A stretch of DNA of 64,000 nt from JAEMQF01 sp963850525 (GTDB lineage: Bacteria; Pseudomonadota; Gammaproteobacteria; Burkholderiales; Burkholderiaceae_C). Of this stretch, positions 8,058 to 16,025 are shown in pieces; within the stretch, counting starts at the first letter, position 1, and each line of letters starts with the position of its first letter. The notes under the pieces are model-generated. The model searched no databases and was not told where the DNA came from. It was given only the letters and a program-made list of their open reading frames with translations. The position numbers were made by a program, and so were the translations under genes. The DNA lies in contig CAWKLQ010000011.1 in the NCBI GenBank assembly GCA_963850525.1, positions 186,001 through 250,000 on the forward strand. The letters are read 5' to 3'.

Positions 8058-8642
8058 TTGAAATTTCAGATGGCGAAGAACTCGCTCTTCGCAGTATTGC
8101 TGCGTTCGCCGTGGTGGGTGAGCTTGGCCCTCGGCGCCGCGTTGGCGTTGGTCGCGGCGGCGTTCGTGCCGGATCCGTATCGCCCCATCGGTGTGCTGTC
8201 GGCCGTGCCGTTCATCGTGATCGCGGGAATCGCGGCGTGGCGCCAGTCGCGCCTGCCGAGTGCGGCACGGGTGCTGGCGACGCAGCAAGCGGTGAGCGTG
8301 ATGGCGTGGGGCGACTTCGCGAAGCTGCTGGAGCAGGCGTTCGCGCGCGACGGCTACAGCGTGCAGCGCGGCACGCGCGACGCCGTGGACTTCGAGATCG
8401 AGCGCCAGGGCCGACGCATGATCGTCTGTGCAAGGCGCTGGAAGTCGGCGCGCACCGGCCTGGAAGTGCTGCGCGCGCTGCAAGCCGCGCGTGAAGACAT
8501 CGGCGTTCCCGATGCGCTGTACATCGGCCTGGGCGAACTCACCGACACCGCGCGGCCCTTTGCGGCGCAGCACCGCATTGCGGTCTGGCGGATTGAAGAG
8601 CTGGCGCAGGCGCTGCAAGGCGCGCCGCTGCGCTCAGGCTGA
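8058..8642 (+). CDS. Membrane protein with restriction-endonuclease-like (Mrr-type) domain
   Basis: About 194 residues: two hydrophobic helices at about residues 13-60 (SLALGAALALVAAAFVPDP and GVLSAVPFIVIAGIAAW), then a cytoplasmic domain resembling the Mrr/PD-(D/E)XK fold: FAKLLEQAFARDGYSVQRG, VDFEIERQGRRMIVCARRWK, GLEVLRALQAARE. The usual catalytic D-x-K pattern is altered (the Lys position is Cys-Ala-Arg), so nuclease activity is doubtful. I chose the TTG start at 8058 because GGAG at 8045-8048 is well spaced and the N-terminus MKFQMAKNSLFA looks conserved; an in-frame ATG at 8022 is possible. It overlaps the convergent aldo/keto reductase by 9 bases. Confidence 0.7.
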   Translation: MKFQMAKNSLFAVLLRSPWWVSLALGAALALVAAAFVPDPYRPIGVLSAVPFIVIAGIAAWRQSRLPSAARVLATQQAVSVMAWGDFAKLLEQAFARDGYSVQRGTRDAVDFEIERQGRRMIVCARRWKSARTGLEVLRALQAAREDIGVPDALYIGLGELTDTARPFAAQHRIAVWRIEELAQALQGAPLRSG

Positions 8643-9464
8643 CGCGTCGCTCCAGCACCTCAGGATGCGCTCGCGCAGCGCCGCGTCGGGCAGCGGCCCC
8701 GTGCCGGCGCGCGCGTTGTCCGCCATGTGCGCCGCCTTGCCGGTGCCGGGGATCGCGCAAGTCACCACCGGGTGGCCGATGACGTACTTGAGCAGCAGCT
8801 GCGCCCAGCTCGTGCACTCGAGTTCCGCCGCAATCGGCGGCAGCGCAACGTGCTTCACCGAGCGCAACACCGCGCCGCTGCCCAGCGGCAGGTTCACGAG
8901 CACGGCGACGCCGCGCTCGGCGGCAAGCGGCAGCAGGCGTTGCTCGGCGGCGCGGTCGGCGACGGAGTAGTTGAGCTGGACAAAGTCGAGCGGCTCGGCG
9001 CGCAGCACGGCTTCCAGATCGGCGTAAGCGCTCGAGGTGTAGTGCGTCACGCCGAGGTAGCGGATGTGCCCGGCGGCCTTCCAGTCACGCAGCGTCGCCA
9101 AATGGATTTGCCAGTCGAGCAGGTTGTGCACCTGCATGAGGTCGATACACTGCGTTCGCAGCAGCTTCATCGACTGCTGCATCTGTTTGACACCGGCCTC
9201 GCGCCCACGCGTCCAGACTTTGGTGGCGATGAACGCGCGCGGGCGTGCCGGCGGCGCACTCAGCAGCGCGCCTGTTGTCGCCTCGGCCCGGCCATACATC
9301 GGCGAGCTGTCGATCACGGATCCGCCCGCGCCGAACAGTGCGTCGAGTACGCCGGGCAAGTGTGCGTGCTTGGTGTGGCCTGCCGTCACGTCGAAGCCGA
9401 CGTAAGTGCCCAGGCCGATCACGGGCAGCGCTTCGCCGCTGCTGGGGATGGGGCGGGTATGCAT
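8634..9464 (-). CDS. Aldo/keto reductase
   Basis: NAD(P)H-dependent oxidoreductase with the AKR (beta/alpha)8 barrel, 276 residues. Visible features are the N-terminal LPVIGLGTYVGFD, the catalytic region DSSPMYGRAE (Asp and Tyr), the Lys in FIATKVWTRGR, and the active-site region MQVHNLLD where the catalytic His appears. C-terminal CAIPGTGKAAHMADN binds the cofactor. The start is the ATG at 9462-9464, preceded by an AAGGACCGAGC ribosome-binding stretch. The substrate is unknown. It ends 9 bases inside the convergent membrane protein gene. Confidence 0.88.
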   Translation of the reverse strand: MHTRPIPSSGEALPVIGLGTYVGFDVTAGHTKHAHLPGVLDALFGAGGSVIDSSPMYGRAEATTGALLSAPPARPRAFIATKVWTRGREAGVKQMQQSMKLLRTQCIDLMQVHNLLDWQIHLATLRDWKAAGHIRYLGVTHYTSSAYADLEAVLRAEPLDFVQLNYSVADRAAEQRLLPLAAERGVAVLVNLPLGSGAVLRSVKHVALPPIAAELECTSWAQLLLKYVIGHPVVTCAIPGTGKAAHMADNARAGTGPLPDAALRERILRCWSDASA

Positions 9465-9478
9465 GCGCGCTCGGTCCT

Positions 9479-9748
9479 TCAGCGATAGAACGCTTCGACC
9501 TTGCCCTTCAACTTGATCATCAGCGGATGGCCTTTGCGGTCCAGCGTCTTGCTCGCCGGCACCTTGACCCAACCCTCGCTGATGCAGTACTCCTCGACGT
9601 CGAAGCGTTCCTTGTCGTTCAGGCGAATCCCGATCTGATGTTCGAACACAGCGGCGACGTGGTGCGGGCTGCGTGGGTCCACGGAAAGTCGGTCCGGAAG
9701 CGGTGGGGGTAGCGGGGGCGGTGGCGGTGGCGGAGTGGTTTGGTTCAC
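9479..9748 (-). CDS. DUF3297 family protein
   Basis: Small cytoplasmic protein of unknown function found widely in Proteobacteria. About 89 residues: a Pro-run at residues 6-18, then the highly conserved LPDRLSVDPRSPHHVAAVFE, RLNDKERFDVEEYCISEGW, KVPASKTLDRKG and the C-terminal LKGKVEAFYR. The only start that fits the family N-terminus MNxT is the GTG at 9746-9748. It lies 14 bases upstream of the aldo/keto reductase on the same strand and may be co-transcribed. Confidence 0.85.
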   Translation of the reverse strand: MNQTTPPPPPPPLPPPLPDRLSVDPRSPHHVAAVFEHQIGIRLNDKERFDVEEYCISEGWVKVPASKTLDRKGHPLMIKLKGKVEAFYR

Positions 9749-9961
9749 GGCATGGGTTCTGATCGGCTGCGCGCCCGGGGTGGTGATTCTCAGCGATTCG
9801 GCGCGCCGTGCCCGCAACGGGGCTCGCTCACTCGGCCGTCGGCGCGCGGCATCGACCGTCGTCCGTCGCACCGCAACGTTGTTCATCGCACGGCGCTCGC
9901 GTCGCACAAGACGCGTCGCTAAGGTCACGCTTGTGCCGCGATTCGCGGTGGGAGAACGGGC

Positions 9962-10681
9962 ATGCGCGCCGCAGTGTTGATCGTTTCCGTCATCCTCAAT
10001 GTGCAACCCGCCGTGCGGGCCCAGCCCCAAGGGCCGCTGGGGCAGGCCGCGCTCAGCGCCGGGCAACGGCGCGACGCTTTGCTCGACGCCATGGGCGGCG
10101 CTGCCGTGTGGCGCCAGGTGATCGGCGCGCGCATCGCGGCGATGCACTACAGCACGCAGACGCGGCTGCCCTACCGAAACGTGATCTGGAACGACTTCCG
10201 GCGCTTTCGCCTGCACATCGAAGCGGGAAATCGCGACCTGACCCGGGTGTTCGACTACGACGGCGACGCCGGCTGGCGCGACGACGGCGTCAGCGTCACG
10301 CCCCTGCCGGCGAGTGCCGTGGCATCGGAGCGCGACTGGTGGTCGGCCAACCTGTACCGCACCCTGCAGCGTTTGGCGTTGCCCGACCCGACCCTCAGCG
10401 TGCGCCACCTCGAGCCGGACCGGCTTGCCGTGGTCGAGGAAGGCAAGGGCCTGCTCGCCTGGTTTCGCCTGAACTCGAGCGGCGAACCCCTGCAGTTCGG
10501 CACCGACGCGAACGCCCCAGGCACAACTTTCGGCCCGCTGGCCAGCCACGCCAGCGGCGCGCGCTTCCCGCGATGGGGCACGGACAGCACCGGGGCCTGG
10601 CGCTATGAAGTCCTCGACGCAGAGTTCAGCACGCGCACCTTGGTCATGCCGGCACTGCCGCAGGCTGCGGGGGCCCGCTGA
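9962..10681 (+). CDS. Secreted protein of unknown function (LolA-like fold possible)
   Basis: A 239-residue protein with a probable signal peptide (MRAAVLIVSVILNVQPAVRAQ). The mature part has DAMGGAAVWRQVIGARIAAMHYST near its start and many short beta-like segments (RLHIEAGNRDLTRVFDYDGD, RLAVVEEGKGLLAWFRLNSSG). Such G-G-x-x-W-x-x-V openings occur in LolA/DUF-type periplasmic proteins, but I do not recognise the family with certainty. No catalytic motif is visible. The 213-base gap upstream of it holds nothing I can identify. Confidence 0.6.
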   Translation: MRAAVLIVSVILNVQPAVRAQPQGPLGQAALSAGQRRDALLDAMGGAAVWRQVIGARIAAMHYSTQTRLPYRNVIWNDFRRFRLHIEAGNRDLTRVFDYDGDAGWRDDGVSVTPLPASAVASERDWWSANLYRTLQRLALPDPTLSVRHLEPDRLAVVEEGKGLLAWFRLNSSGEPLQFGTDANAPGTTFGPLASHASGARFPRWGTDSTGAWRYEVLDAEFSTRTLVMPALPQAAGAR

Positions 10682-10717
10682 ATGGCGCAGCGCCCCCGCG
10701 AGTGTCCCGCTGTGATC

Positions 10718-11086
10718 TCAGCCCCCTGCCCGCTTGACCACCCAGCCCTGCGCCTTGAGCAAGACCGTCACGGATTCGACGTGATCGCCCTGCACTTCGA
10801 GCAAGCCGTCCTTCAGCGTGCCACCCGCCCCGCACGCGGCGCGCAGCCGCTTGCCCAGATCGGCCAGGCCCGTCGCGTCGAGCGGCACGCCGCGGATCAC
10901 GGTCACGGCCTTGCCGCCGCGGCCTTTCGTCTCGCGGCTGACACGCACGACGCCATCGCCCTTGCCGATGTTGCCGGGCTTGGCCTTGCAGACGCACGCG
11001 TCCAGGGGCTGGCGGCACGTGGGGCACATGCGGCCGCCTTCGGTGGAATACACCAGGCCGCCGGGCCCGGGTTTTCGCATGGCCAT
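10718..11086 (-). CDS. SUI1/YciH-type translation initiation factor homologue
   Basis: Bacterial homologue of eIF1 (YciH); it modulates start-site fidelity in translation. The N-terminus has a Cys4 knuckle, CPTCRQPLDACVC, at about residues 21-33. The SUI1 core follows: VRVSRETKGRGGKAVTVIRGV, LGKRLRAACGAGGTLKDGLLEVQGDH, and VTVLLKAQGWVVKRAGG. 122 residues, the usual length. An AAAGGAGG ribosome-binding site lies just upstream of the ATG at 11084-11086. Confidence 0.92.
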   Translation of the reverse strand: MAMRKPGPGGLVYSTEGGRMCPTCRQPLDACVCKAKPGNIGKGDGVVRVSRETKGRGGKAVTVIRGVPLDATGLADLGKRLRAACGAGGTLKDGLLEVQGDHVESVTVLLKAQGWVVKRAGG

Positions 11087-11134
11087 AACGACCTCCTTTC
11101 CCTACGCGCTCGTGCAGTTTCCTCGCTCCGATCC

Positions 11135-12184
11135 TCAGCGCGTTCGTCGCATCGCGTCAAGCAGCGCGGTCGCAAACGCCGCTGGATTCTCGATGTGCGG
11201 GATGTGGCCCACGTCGCTCAAGGTCGTGAGCAGCGCGCCGGGCATCCAGCGCTGCAATGCACGACCCTGGGCGAGCGGGGTAATGGTATCGGCCTCGCCC
11301 CAGATCAAGTCGATCGGCAAGCCGCCCGCCGCCCAGCGTTTCAGCCTTTCGGGTTCGTGGCTGAGCGCGGTTTCGCAAGAGGCCTGGGCGAAGCTCGCGG
11401 CCCAGTCGCCCAGAACTGCGCTGAATCCGGCGCGCTGGAACGGCAGCTGGTAGGCTGGCACGAGCTGCTCGGTCACGACCTCTTTGCGATGCACGAACTG
11501 GCGCAGCATCAGCGCCGTCAACCCCGGCCAAGTGGCAGTGGCGCTGACGAGCGCGGTTCGCATCGGCCGCTGCTGCAACAGCCCGCCCTCCCCAGCGTTG
11601 TCGCATGACGGCGGCTCGCCGTTCGGCCCCAGGCCCAGCGCGGGATCGACAAGCACGAGGTGGCGCAGTGGCGCCCCGCCGAGCACTGCGGCTTCCAGTG
11701 CCGGCCCGGCGCCGAAAGAGTGCCCGACCAAGGTCACCGGTACGCCGAGTTGCTCGATGAGTCTGAGCAGGCGCCTGGCCTGTGCAGCACGGGTGTAATC
11801 GACAGCGGTATCGGCACGCTGGGTCTTGCTCAAACCGAAGGGCGGCAAGTCCACCGCGACGACACGCCAGCCGCCCTCGGCCAGCGCGGCAGGCAAGGCG
11901 AACCAGGTGCCACTCCAGGCGCCCGTGCCATGCGTGAGCAGCACGGTCGGGGCGCCGGCCCGGCCCCATTCCTGGACGTACAGGTCGGCGTCACCAACCG
12001 CAATCCACCGGCCCTTGCCGGCAGCGAGCTGCTCCGCGGATCGGGTCTCGCGTTCGTTGCGTGCGTGTTGCGTGAAAGCCATCCAGGCGGCGACCGCGAG
12101 CGCCACGGCGCCGGCGGTGATCAACAGCGCCGCGACAATCCGCAAGGCGATTCGCTTGACCATTCCAAGGGTGGCGCGTGCCAT
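11135..12184 (-). CDS. Membrane-anchored alpha/beta hydrolase
   Basis: Alpha/beta-fold hydrolase, about 349 residues (ATG at 12184, or MVKR seven codons later). A single transmembrane helix at about residues 12-34 puts the catalytic domain outside the cytoplasm. The oxyanion loop is LLTHGTGAW (HG), the nucleophile elbow GHSFGAG, and the acid and base are probably in IWGEADTITP and the late DVGHIPHIENP. It is the last gene of a tightly coupled set, 3 bases after the unknown exported protein at 12188-13246. Substrate unknown; its partners suggest a lipid or ester. Confidence 0.82.
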   Translation of the reverse strand: MARATLGMVKRIALRIVAALLITAGAVALAVAAWMAFTQHARNERETRSAEQLAAGKGRWIAVGDADLYVQEWGRAGAPTVLLTHGTGAWSGTWFALPAALAEGGWRVVAVDLPPFGLSKTQRADTAVDYTRAAQARRLLRLIEQLGVPVTLVGHSFGAGPALEAAVLGGAPLRHLVLVDPALGLGPNGEPPSCDNAGEGGLLQQRPMRTALVSATATWPGLTALMLRQFVHRKEVVTEQLVPAYQLPFQRAGFSAVLGDWAASFAQASCETALSHEPERLKRWAAGGLPIDLIWGEADTITPLAQGRALQRWMPGALLTTLSDVGHIPHIENPAAFATALLDAMRRTR

Positions 12185-12187
12185 CCC

Positions 12188-13246
12188 TCAGAAGTCGTAG
12201 ACGTGTTCGATGCTCAACTGCCCTTTGGACTGCTGCGCGCGCCTCAGTTCAGCACCCAGGCTCTTGATGGGCGTCGCGAAGACGACGCGCCTGCGCCCCG
12301 GCTGGGTGAGGATGGGCTGCTCGAACAGCACGCGACCCGCCGGCGAGGGCGCAGTGCCAGAGGCCAGCGCGCTCACCAGCACGTCGCCGTTGTTGCCGGC
12401 AATTTCCAGAAAGTCGATGCCCTGCGCCGCGAGCCAGGCGCTGTAGTTGGTGAAGGCTTCGTAGCGTGGCAGCGTGGCAAGCACCGGCGCTCCGGCGGCG
12501 CCGGCCTGCAGGATGCGGAACTCGGCGTGCTTGCCCGGGTCGGCCACAGGGGCGCGCGAGAGCACGACCGCAGTCACCGGCTTGGGCGCGTCGTAAATCG
12601 ATTGCGTGCCGAGCTTGATGAGGCGCGCGTAGCCCTCTTTCACGAGCAATTCGGTGCTGAGGGCGAAGCGCCGCTCCCAGCGGCGCACCAGGTTCGGGCC
12701 TTCCAACGGAGCGGTTTGCCACAGCTCGGTGAAGCGGCTCCAGAAGTCGAACAGGTACCACGGGTCGATGCGAATGAAATCGACATACGCGCGCGCGTAC
12801 CGCGCCGCGAACTGCTCTTCCGGCACCGCGGTGGCGGTTCGCGTCGCCTCGGCCAGACGGCCGAGGGTGTGCTCGTACACGCCCTTCAGCGCGTACTCCA
12901 CGCTGGTGCTCACGCCGATCACCATCACCATGACGTGGTAGCCGGCATTGAACGGGTACTTGTCGATCTCCCGGTTCACTGCTGCGTAGGATTGCCAGAA
13001 TTGCCCGATGTGGGCGAACAGTGGAAAGGCGCTGATTCGCGAGTTCGACGCCAAGTAGTCGGCGTATTCCGCGGGGCTGTGGACCAGGTACCACTCGGGG
13101 AAAGTCAGGTAGGTCTGGTCGGGCGTGCGCACATGCTCGGCGGGGGTTCGCAGCGCGGCAGCGCCGCTGCTCTGGGCCCACGCGCTCGAAGCGCTGCTTG
13201 CGATGGCAAGCGCAGCGACAAGGAAGGCAAGCGCGCGTCGCATCAT
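12188..13246 (-). CDS. Unknown exported protein, 352 aa
   Basis: Begins MMRRALAFLVAALAIASSAS with a signal peptide ending near AWAQ. The mature protein is rich in aromatic residues: TYLTFPEWYLVHSPAEYADY, IGQFWQSYAAVNREID, WYLFDFWSRFTELW. One segment, YHVMVMVIGVSTSVEYALKG, could be a membrane helix. I do not recognise a domain. The start ATG overlaps the stop of the FAD oxidase-methyltransferase gene (ATGA at 13243-13246), and it ends 3 bases before the hydrolase, so it belongs to their shared pathway. Confidence 0.75.
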   Translation of the reverse strand: MMRRALAFLVAALAIASSASSAWAQSSGAAALRTPAEHVRTPDQTYLTFPEWYLVHSPAEYADYLASNSRISAFPLFAHIGQFWQSYAAVNREIDKYPFNAGYHVMVMVIGVSTSVEYALKGVYEHTLGRLAEATRTATAVPEEQFAARYARAYVDFIRIDPWYLFDFWSRFTELWQTAPLEGPNLVRRWERRFALSTELLVKEGYARLIKLGTQSIYDAPKPVTAVVLSRAPVADPGKHAEFRILQAGAAGAPVLATLPRYEAFTNYSAWLAAQGIDFLEIAGNNGDVLVSALASGTAPSPAGRVLFEQPILTQPGRRRVVFATPIKSLGAELRRAQQSKGQLSIEHVYDF

Positions 13247-15516
13247 TGCCCCGCTGGCGCGGTCGACGCGACGAGCGGCGTGGCCGCGTCGCGCCGCACG
13301 AAACAGAACAGCGTGTTGTCCGTCGGGTCGTTTTGCTGGAGCACGCGCTCGCCGCTGTCGTCGAAGCCCGCCGCACCCAGCCGCTCGACCCAGGTTTGCG
13401 CCGACTCGAAGTAGCGCCGCTCCACCAGATTCGTCTCCCAGGTCTCGCCCAAGCCGGCGTTGAACACGGTGTGGGCGAGCGACACGAGGGCACGCAAGTC
13501 GTCGGTTCGCACGTCGTGGTCGCGCACGATAAACGCGCCACCGGGGCGCAGCACGCGGTGCACCGAGCGCAAAAAGGGCTCGAGTTGCTGCAGGGTCATG
13601 TGGTGCAGGCCGATATAACAGGTGACGAGGTCCAGGCTCGCGTCGGCCACGTCCGCAGGGGCCAGCGGCAGGTAGTCGCCCAGCGCGACGAAGCGCCCCA
13701 GGCGGCCCAGCTGGCCACGCTCCATCACGTCCACCGGCGAAAAGGTCTGCGGTTTTTCGTCGATGAAGTAGGTCGGCCCGCGCAGCTCGAGCGCTGCAGC
13801 GAGGCCGCGGTAGTAGCGCCCCTTCGAGCCGATTTCGGCGTAGCCGTCGAAGCGGGTGCGGCCCCCCAGCACACGCAAGGTCTGCTGTGTCATCTCGCCC
13901 TTCTGCTTGAAGAGCGACGGCAACGCATACGTCAGGTCCGCCAAGGCCGGCTTGATGTTCTTGAGCTCGCGCTGGATGTGGCGATACAGGCTCTCCTCGT
14001 CGCGATGCAGTGTGCAGGCCTGGCTGATGAGGTGATGAAACCGGTCTTCCGGCACGGTGCGGAACACGCTTTGCAGGAAGCGGTAGAACGCGTCGGACAG
14101 GCGCACGTTCTCGAACACCTGGTGGAATTCGGTGGCCGCAGCCTGGCGTACCGGTGCTGCGGCGCGGTCGAGCCAGGCACGGTAGTACTTGTTCCACAAC
14201 ACGTTCGTGAAGCGGAAGTTCGGGTCGACGCGCGCCTTCAGTGTAAAGAATTCTTCGGCCTTCGGGTAGGCGCGGTGGAACTGCTCGGTCGTACCGTGCG
14301 GCTGGTACGGCAGGTAGTAGGTGCCGCCGACGCTGAGCACCGCATCGATGAGCTCGCGCGTCCACACCCCGACTCGGCTCTTCGCGTTCTCGCGCGTACG
14401 CTGCTTGTGGTACAGCACGAAGGCGAAAGTTTCGGTGGGCGCCCAGTTCAGCAGCGTGTTCGGGTCGGGCATCGCGTGGCGGATCGAAATGTTCAGCGCA
14501 TTGACGACGTGGCGCCGCAACACCTCGGCCATCTTCGGCACGAAGTCCAGCAGCCGTTCGACAGGAACAAAATATTCCTGCAGCACATAGGTGCGTTGCT
14601 CGCGCGACGGCGGCTCGAGCTCGGCGACGTCATAGCCCGCCTCAAAATTGCGCCAGTGCACGCATTTGCGCAAATACAGCAGCGGGTCGATGAGGCCTTC
14701 GCGGCGCTCCTTGCCGAGCGGCGTTTCCGAGATCGACCAGATGAAGTACTGGTGCAGCGGGTAGGCCTTGCGCTGCGGCTGCAGGTGCTCAACCGTGGTC
14801 GCGGGCTCTTCGGTCTCTTCCCACGTGACGGCGCGCACCGTGCCGTAGTGCGGCGCGTACAGGTCGGCGTTGTGGAACACGGCTTTCGGGTGGCCACGCA
14901 CCGTGTCCTTGAAGTAAGACCAGTAGTCGGCGAGTGGCATGACGCGGTGAATTCGCTTGACGCGTTTGTTTTCGGCCAGGTCCAGCTCGACTTCGACCAC
15001 GACACCGAACGCGCCGTAGCCGCCGATCGCGGCGCAGAAGAGCTCCGGCCGTTCGCTGCGGCTGGCCAAGACGAGTTCGCCGTCGTGCAGCACGAGCTTG
15101 ATGCGGCGCACCGACAGCACGAGCGGCCCCAGGCCCACGTAGCGGCCGTGGCAATTCACGCTGAGCGCTCCGCCGACCGTGAAGTTGGCGTAGGTCTGCA
15201 TGATCTTCACCGCCAGGCCGTGCGGATCGACGAAGCGTTGGATGTCGCACCAGCGCACGCCGGCCTGCACGACGATGGTCTTGTCGCCCGGCGAGAACGA
15301 GACGATGCGGTTCATCGAGCGCATGTCGAAATGCAGGCTGCCCGGGCTTGCCGTCTGGCCGCCCATGCTGAAGCGGCCGCCGCCTATCGACACCGCGCCG
15401 CTGGTGCGGCGCAGCGCCTCCTGAACGTCCTCGATGCTGCTCGGCGCAACGATCGCCATCACACGCACCGGGTTCAACTGGGTCACGTCGTTGACGACGT
15501 GGTGGTCGGTGTTCAT
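13243..15516 (-). CDS. FAD-linked oxidase fused to a C-terminal SAM-dependent methyltransferase
   Basis: 757 residues with two domains. Residues about 15-220 form a VAO/PCMH-type FAD-binding domain: VSIGGGRFSMGGQTASPGS, VQAGVRWCDIQRFVDPHGLA, NFTVGGALSVNCHGR, CAAIGGYGAFGVV. The FAD-loop residue that is often His in the covalent enzymes is Phe here (GRFSMGG). Residues about 220-480 resemble the substrate domain of aldonolactone oxidases. From about residue 560 a class I methyltransferase follows: GYAEIGSKGRYYRGL as motif I, DASLDLVTCYIGLHHM, HRVLRPGGAFIVRDHD. Both ends overlap neighbours by ATGA. Substrate unknown. Confidence 0.83.
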   Translation of the reverse strand: MNTDHHVVNDVTQLNPVRVMAIVAPSSIEDVQEALRRTSGAVSIGGGRFSMGGQTASPGSLHFDMRSMNRIVSFSPGDKTIVVQAGVRWCDIQRFVDPHGLAVKIMQTYANFTVGGALSVNCHGRYVGLGPLVLSVRRIKLVLHDGELVLASRSERPELFCAAIGGYGAFGVVVEVELDLAENKRVKRIHRVMPLADYWSYFKDTVRGHPKAVFHNADLYAPHYGTVRAVTWEETEEPATTVEHLQPQRKAYPLHQYFIWSISETPLGKERREGLIDPLLYLRKCVHWRNFEAGYDVAELEPPSREQRTYVLQEYFVPVERLLDFVPKMAEVLRRHVVNALNISIRHAMPDPNTLLNWAPTETFAFVLYHKQRTRENAKSRVGVWTRELIDAVLSVGGTYYLPYQPHGTTEQFHRAYPKAEEFFTLKARVDPNFRFTNVLWNKYYRAWLDRAAAPVRQAAATEFHQVFENVRLSDAFYRFLQSVFRTVPEDRFHHLISQACTLHRDEESLYRHIQRELKNIKPALADLTYALPSLFKQKGEMTQQTLRVLGGRTRFDGYAEIGSKGRYYRGLAAALELRGPTYFIDEKPQTFSPVDVMERGQLGRLGRFVALGDYLPLAPADVADASLDLVTCYIGLHHMTLQQLEPFLRSVHRVLRPGGAFIVRDHDVRTDDLRALVSLAHTVFNAGLGETWETNLVERRYFESAQTWVERLGAAGFDDSGERVLQQNDPTDNTLFCFVRRDAATPLVASTAPAGQ

Positions 15517-15890
15517 AGATAGGGTTCCTTGCGCCGTGTCGCGCCGACGACGGCGTAGTCACGGCGCCGCGCCGGCCCGTCACTCGCGGGCGCGCGACTT
15601 GCACCGCGCAAGCCGCACTCGATCATGAGCACCAGCGCCCCAAGCACCGGGATCCAGACTGCGGCGAGCCACCAGGCGGATCGCCCCCGGTCGTGCAGGC
15701 GCCGACCCCAGATCGACACGAGCAGCAGCGTTGTCAATGCGGCAGGCGCCAGGTCATAGGGCGCGCCGGGCCATTCGCCGGCGGCGATGGTGAGCCACAG
15801 CGCGAGCGGCACGAGCGTGAGGTGGCGCAACCAGAAGCCGAGCCGCCCGATCCGTCCGGAGGTGGTGAATTCGCCGAGGAGTTTGAGCAA
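15513..15890 (-). CDS. DUF805 family membrane protein
   Basis: 125 residues with three to four hydrophobic helices: GFWLRHLTLVPLALWLTIAA, LAPAALTTLLLVSIW, WWLAAVWIPVLGALVLMIEC. The DUF805 signature is RIGRLGFWLR near the N-terminus and WGRRLHDRGRSAWW in the middle. Function unknown. Its TGA overlaps the start of the FAD oxidase-methyltransferase gene, making it first in that operon. The 135-base gap between it and the SNF2 gene has no gene I can see. Confidence 0.8.
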   Translation of the reverse strand: MLKLLGEFTTSGRIGRLGFWLRHLTLVPLALWLTIAAGEWPGAPYDLAPAALTTLLLVSIWGRRLHDRGRSAWWLAAVWIPVLGALVLMIECGLRGASRAPASDGPARRRDYAVVGATRRKEPYL

Positions 15891-16025
15891 ATGAGCGCGC
15901 CGTCGAGGCGTTTCCTGAGTCGGCGGGATTCTCCCAGAACTCTGCTGCGACGCCGCACAACGACTCTTTGCGGACGGTGAGGGTCGAGGCTGCGCGTGCC
16001 ATCTTGCCGCAATGCGGCCGGGCGA

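Noticed and set aside
13198..15522. 774-residue plus-strand open frame opposite the FAD oxidase-methyltransferase gene
   Set aside because: The translation is His/Arg/Val-rich and low in structure, and mirrors the real gene; no motif or ribosome-binding site supports it.
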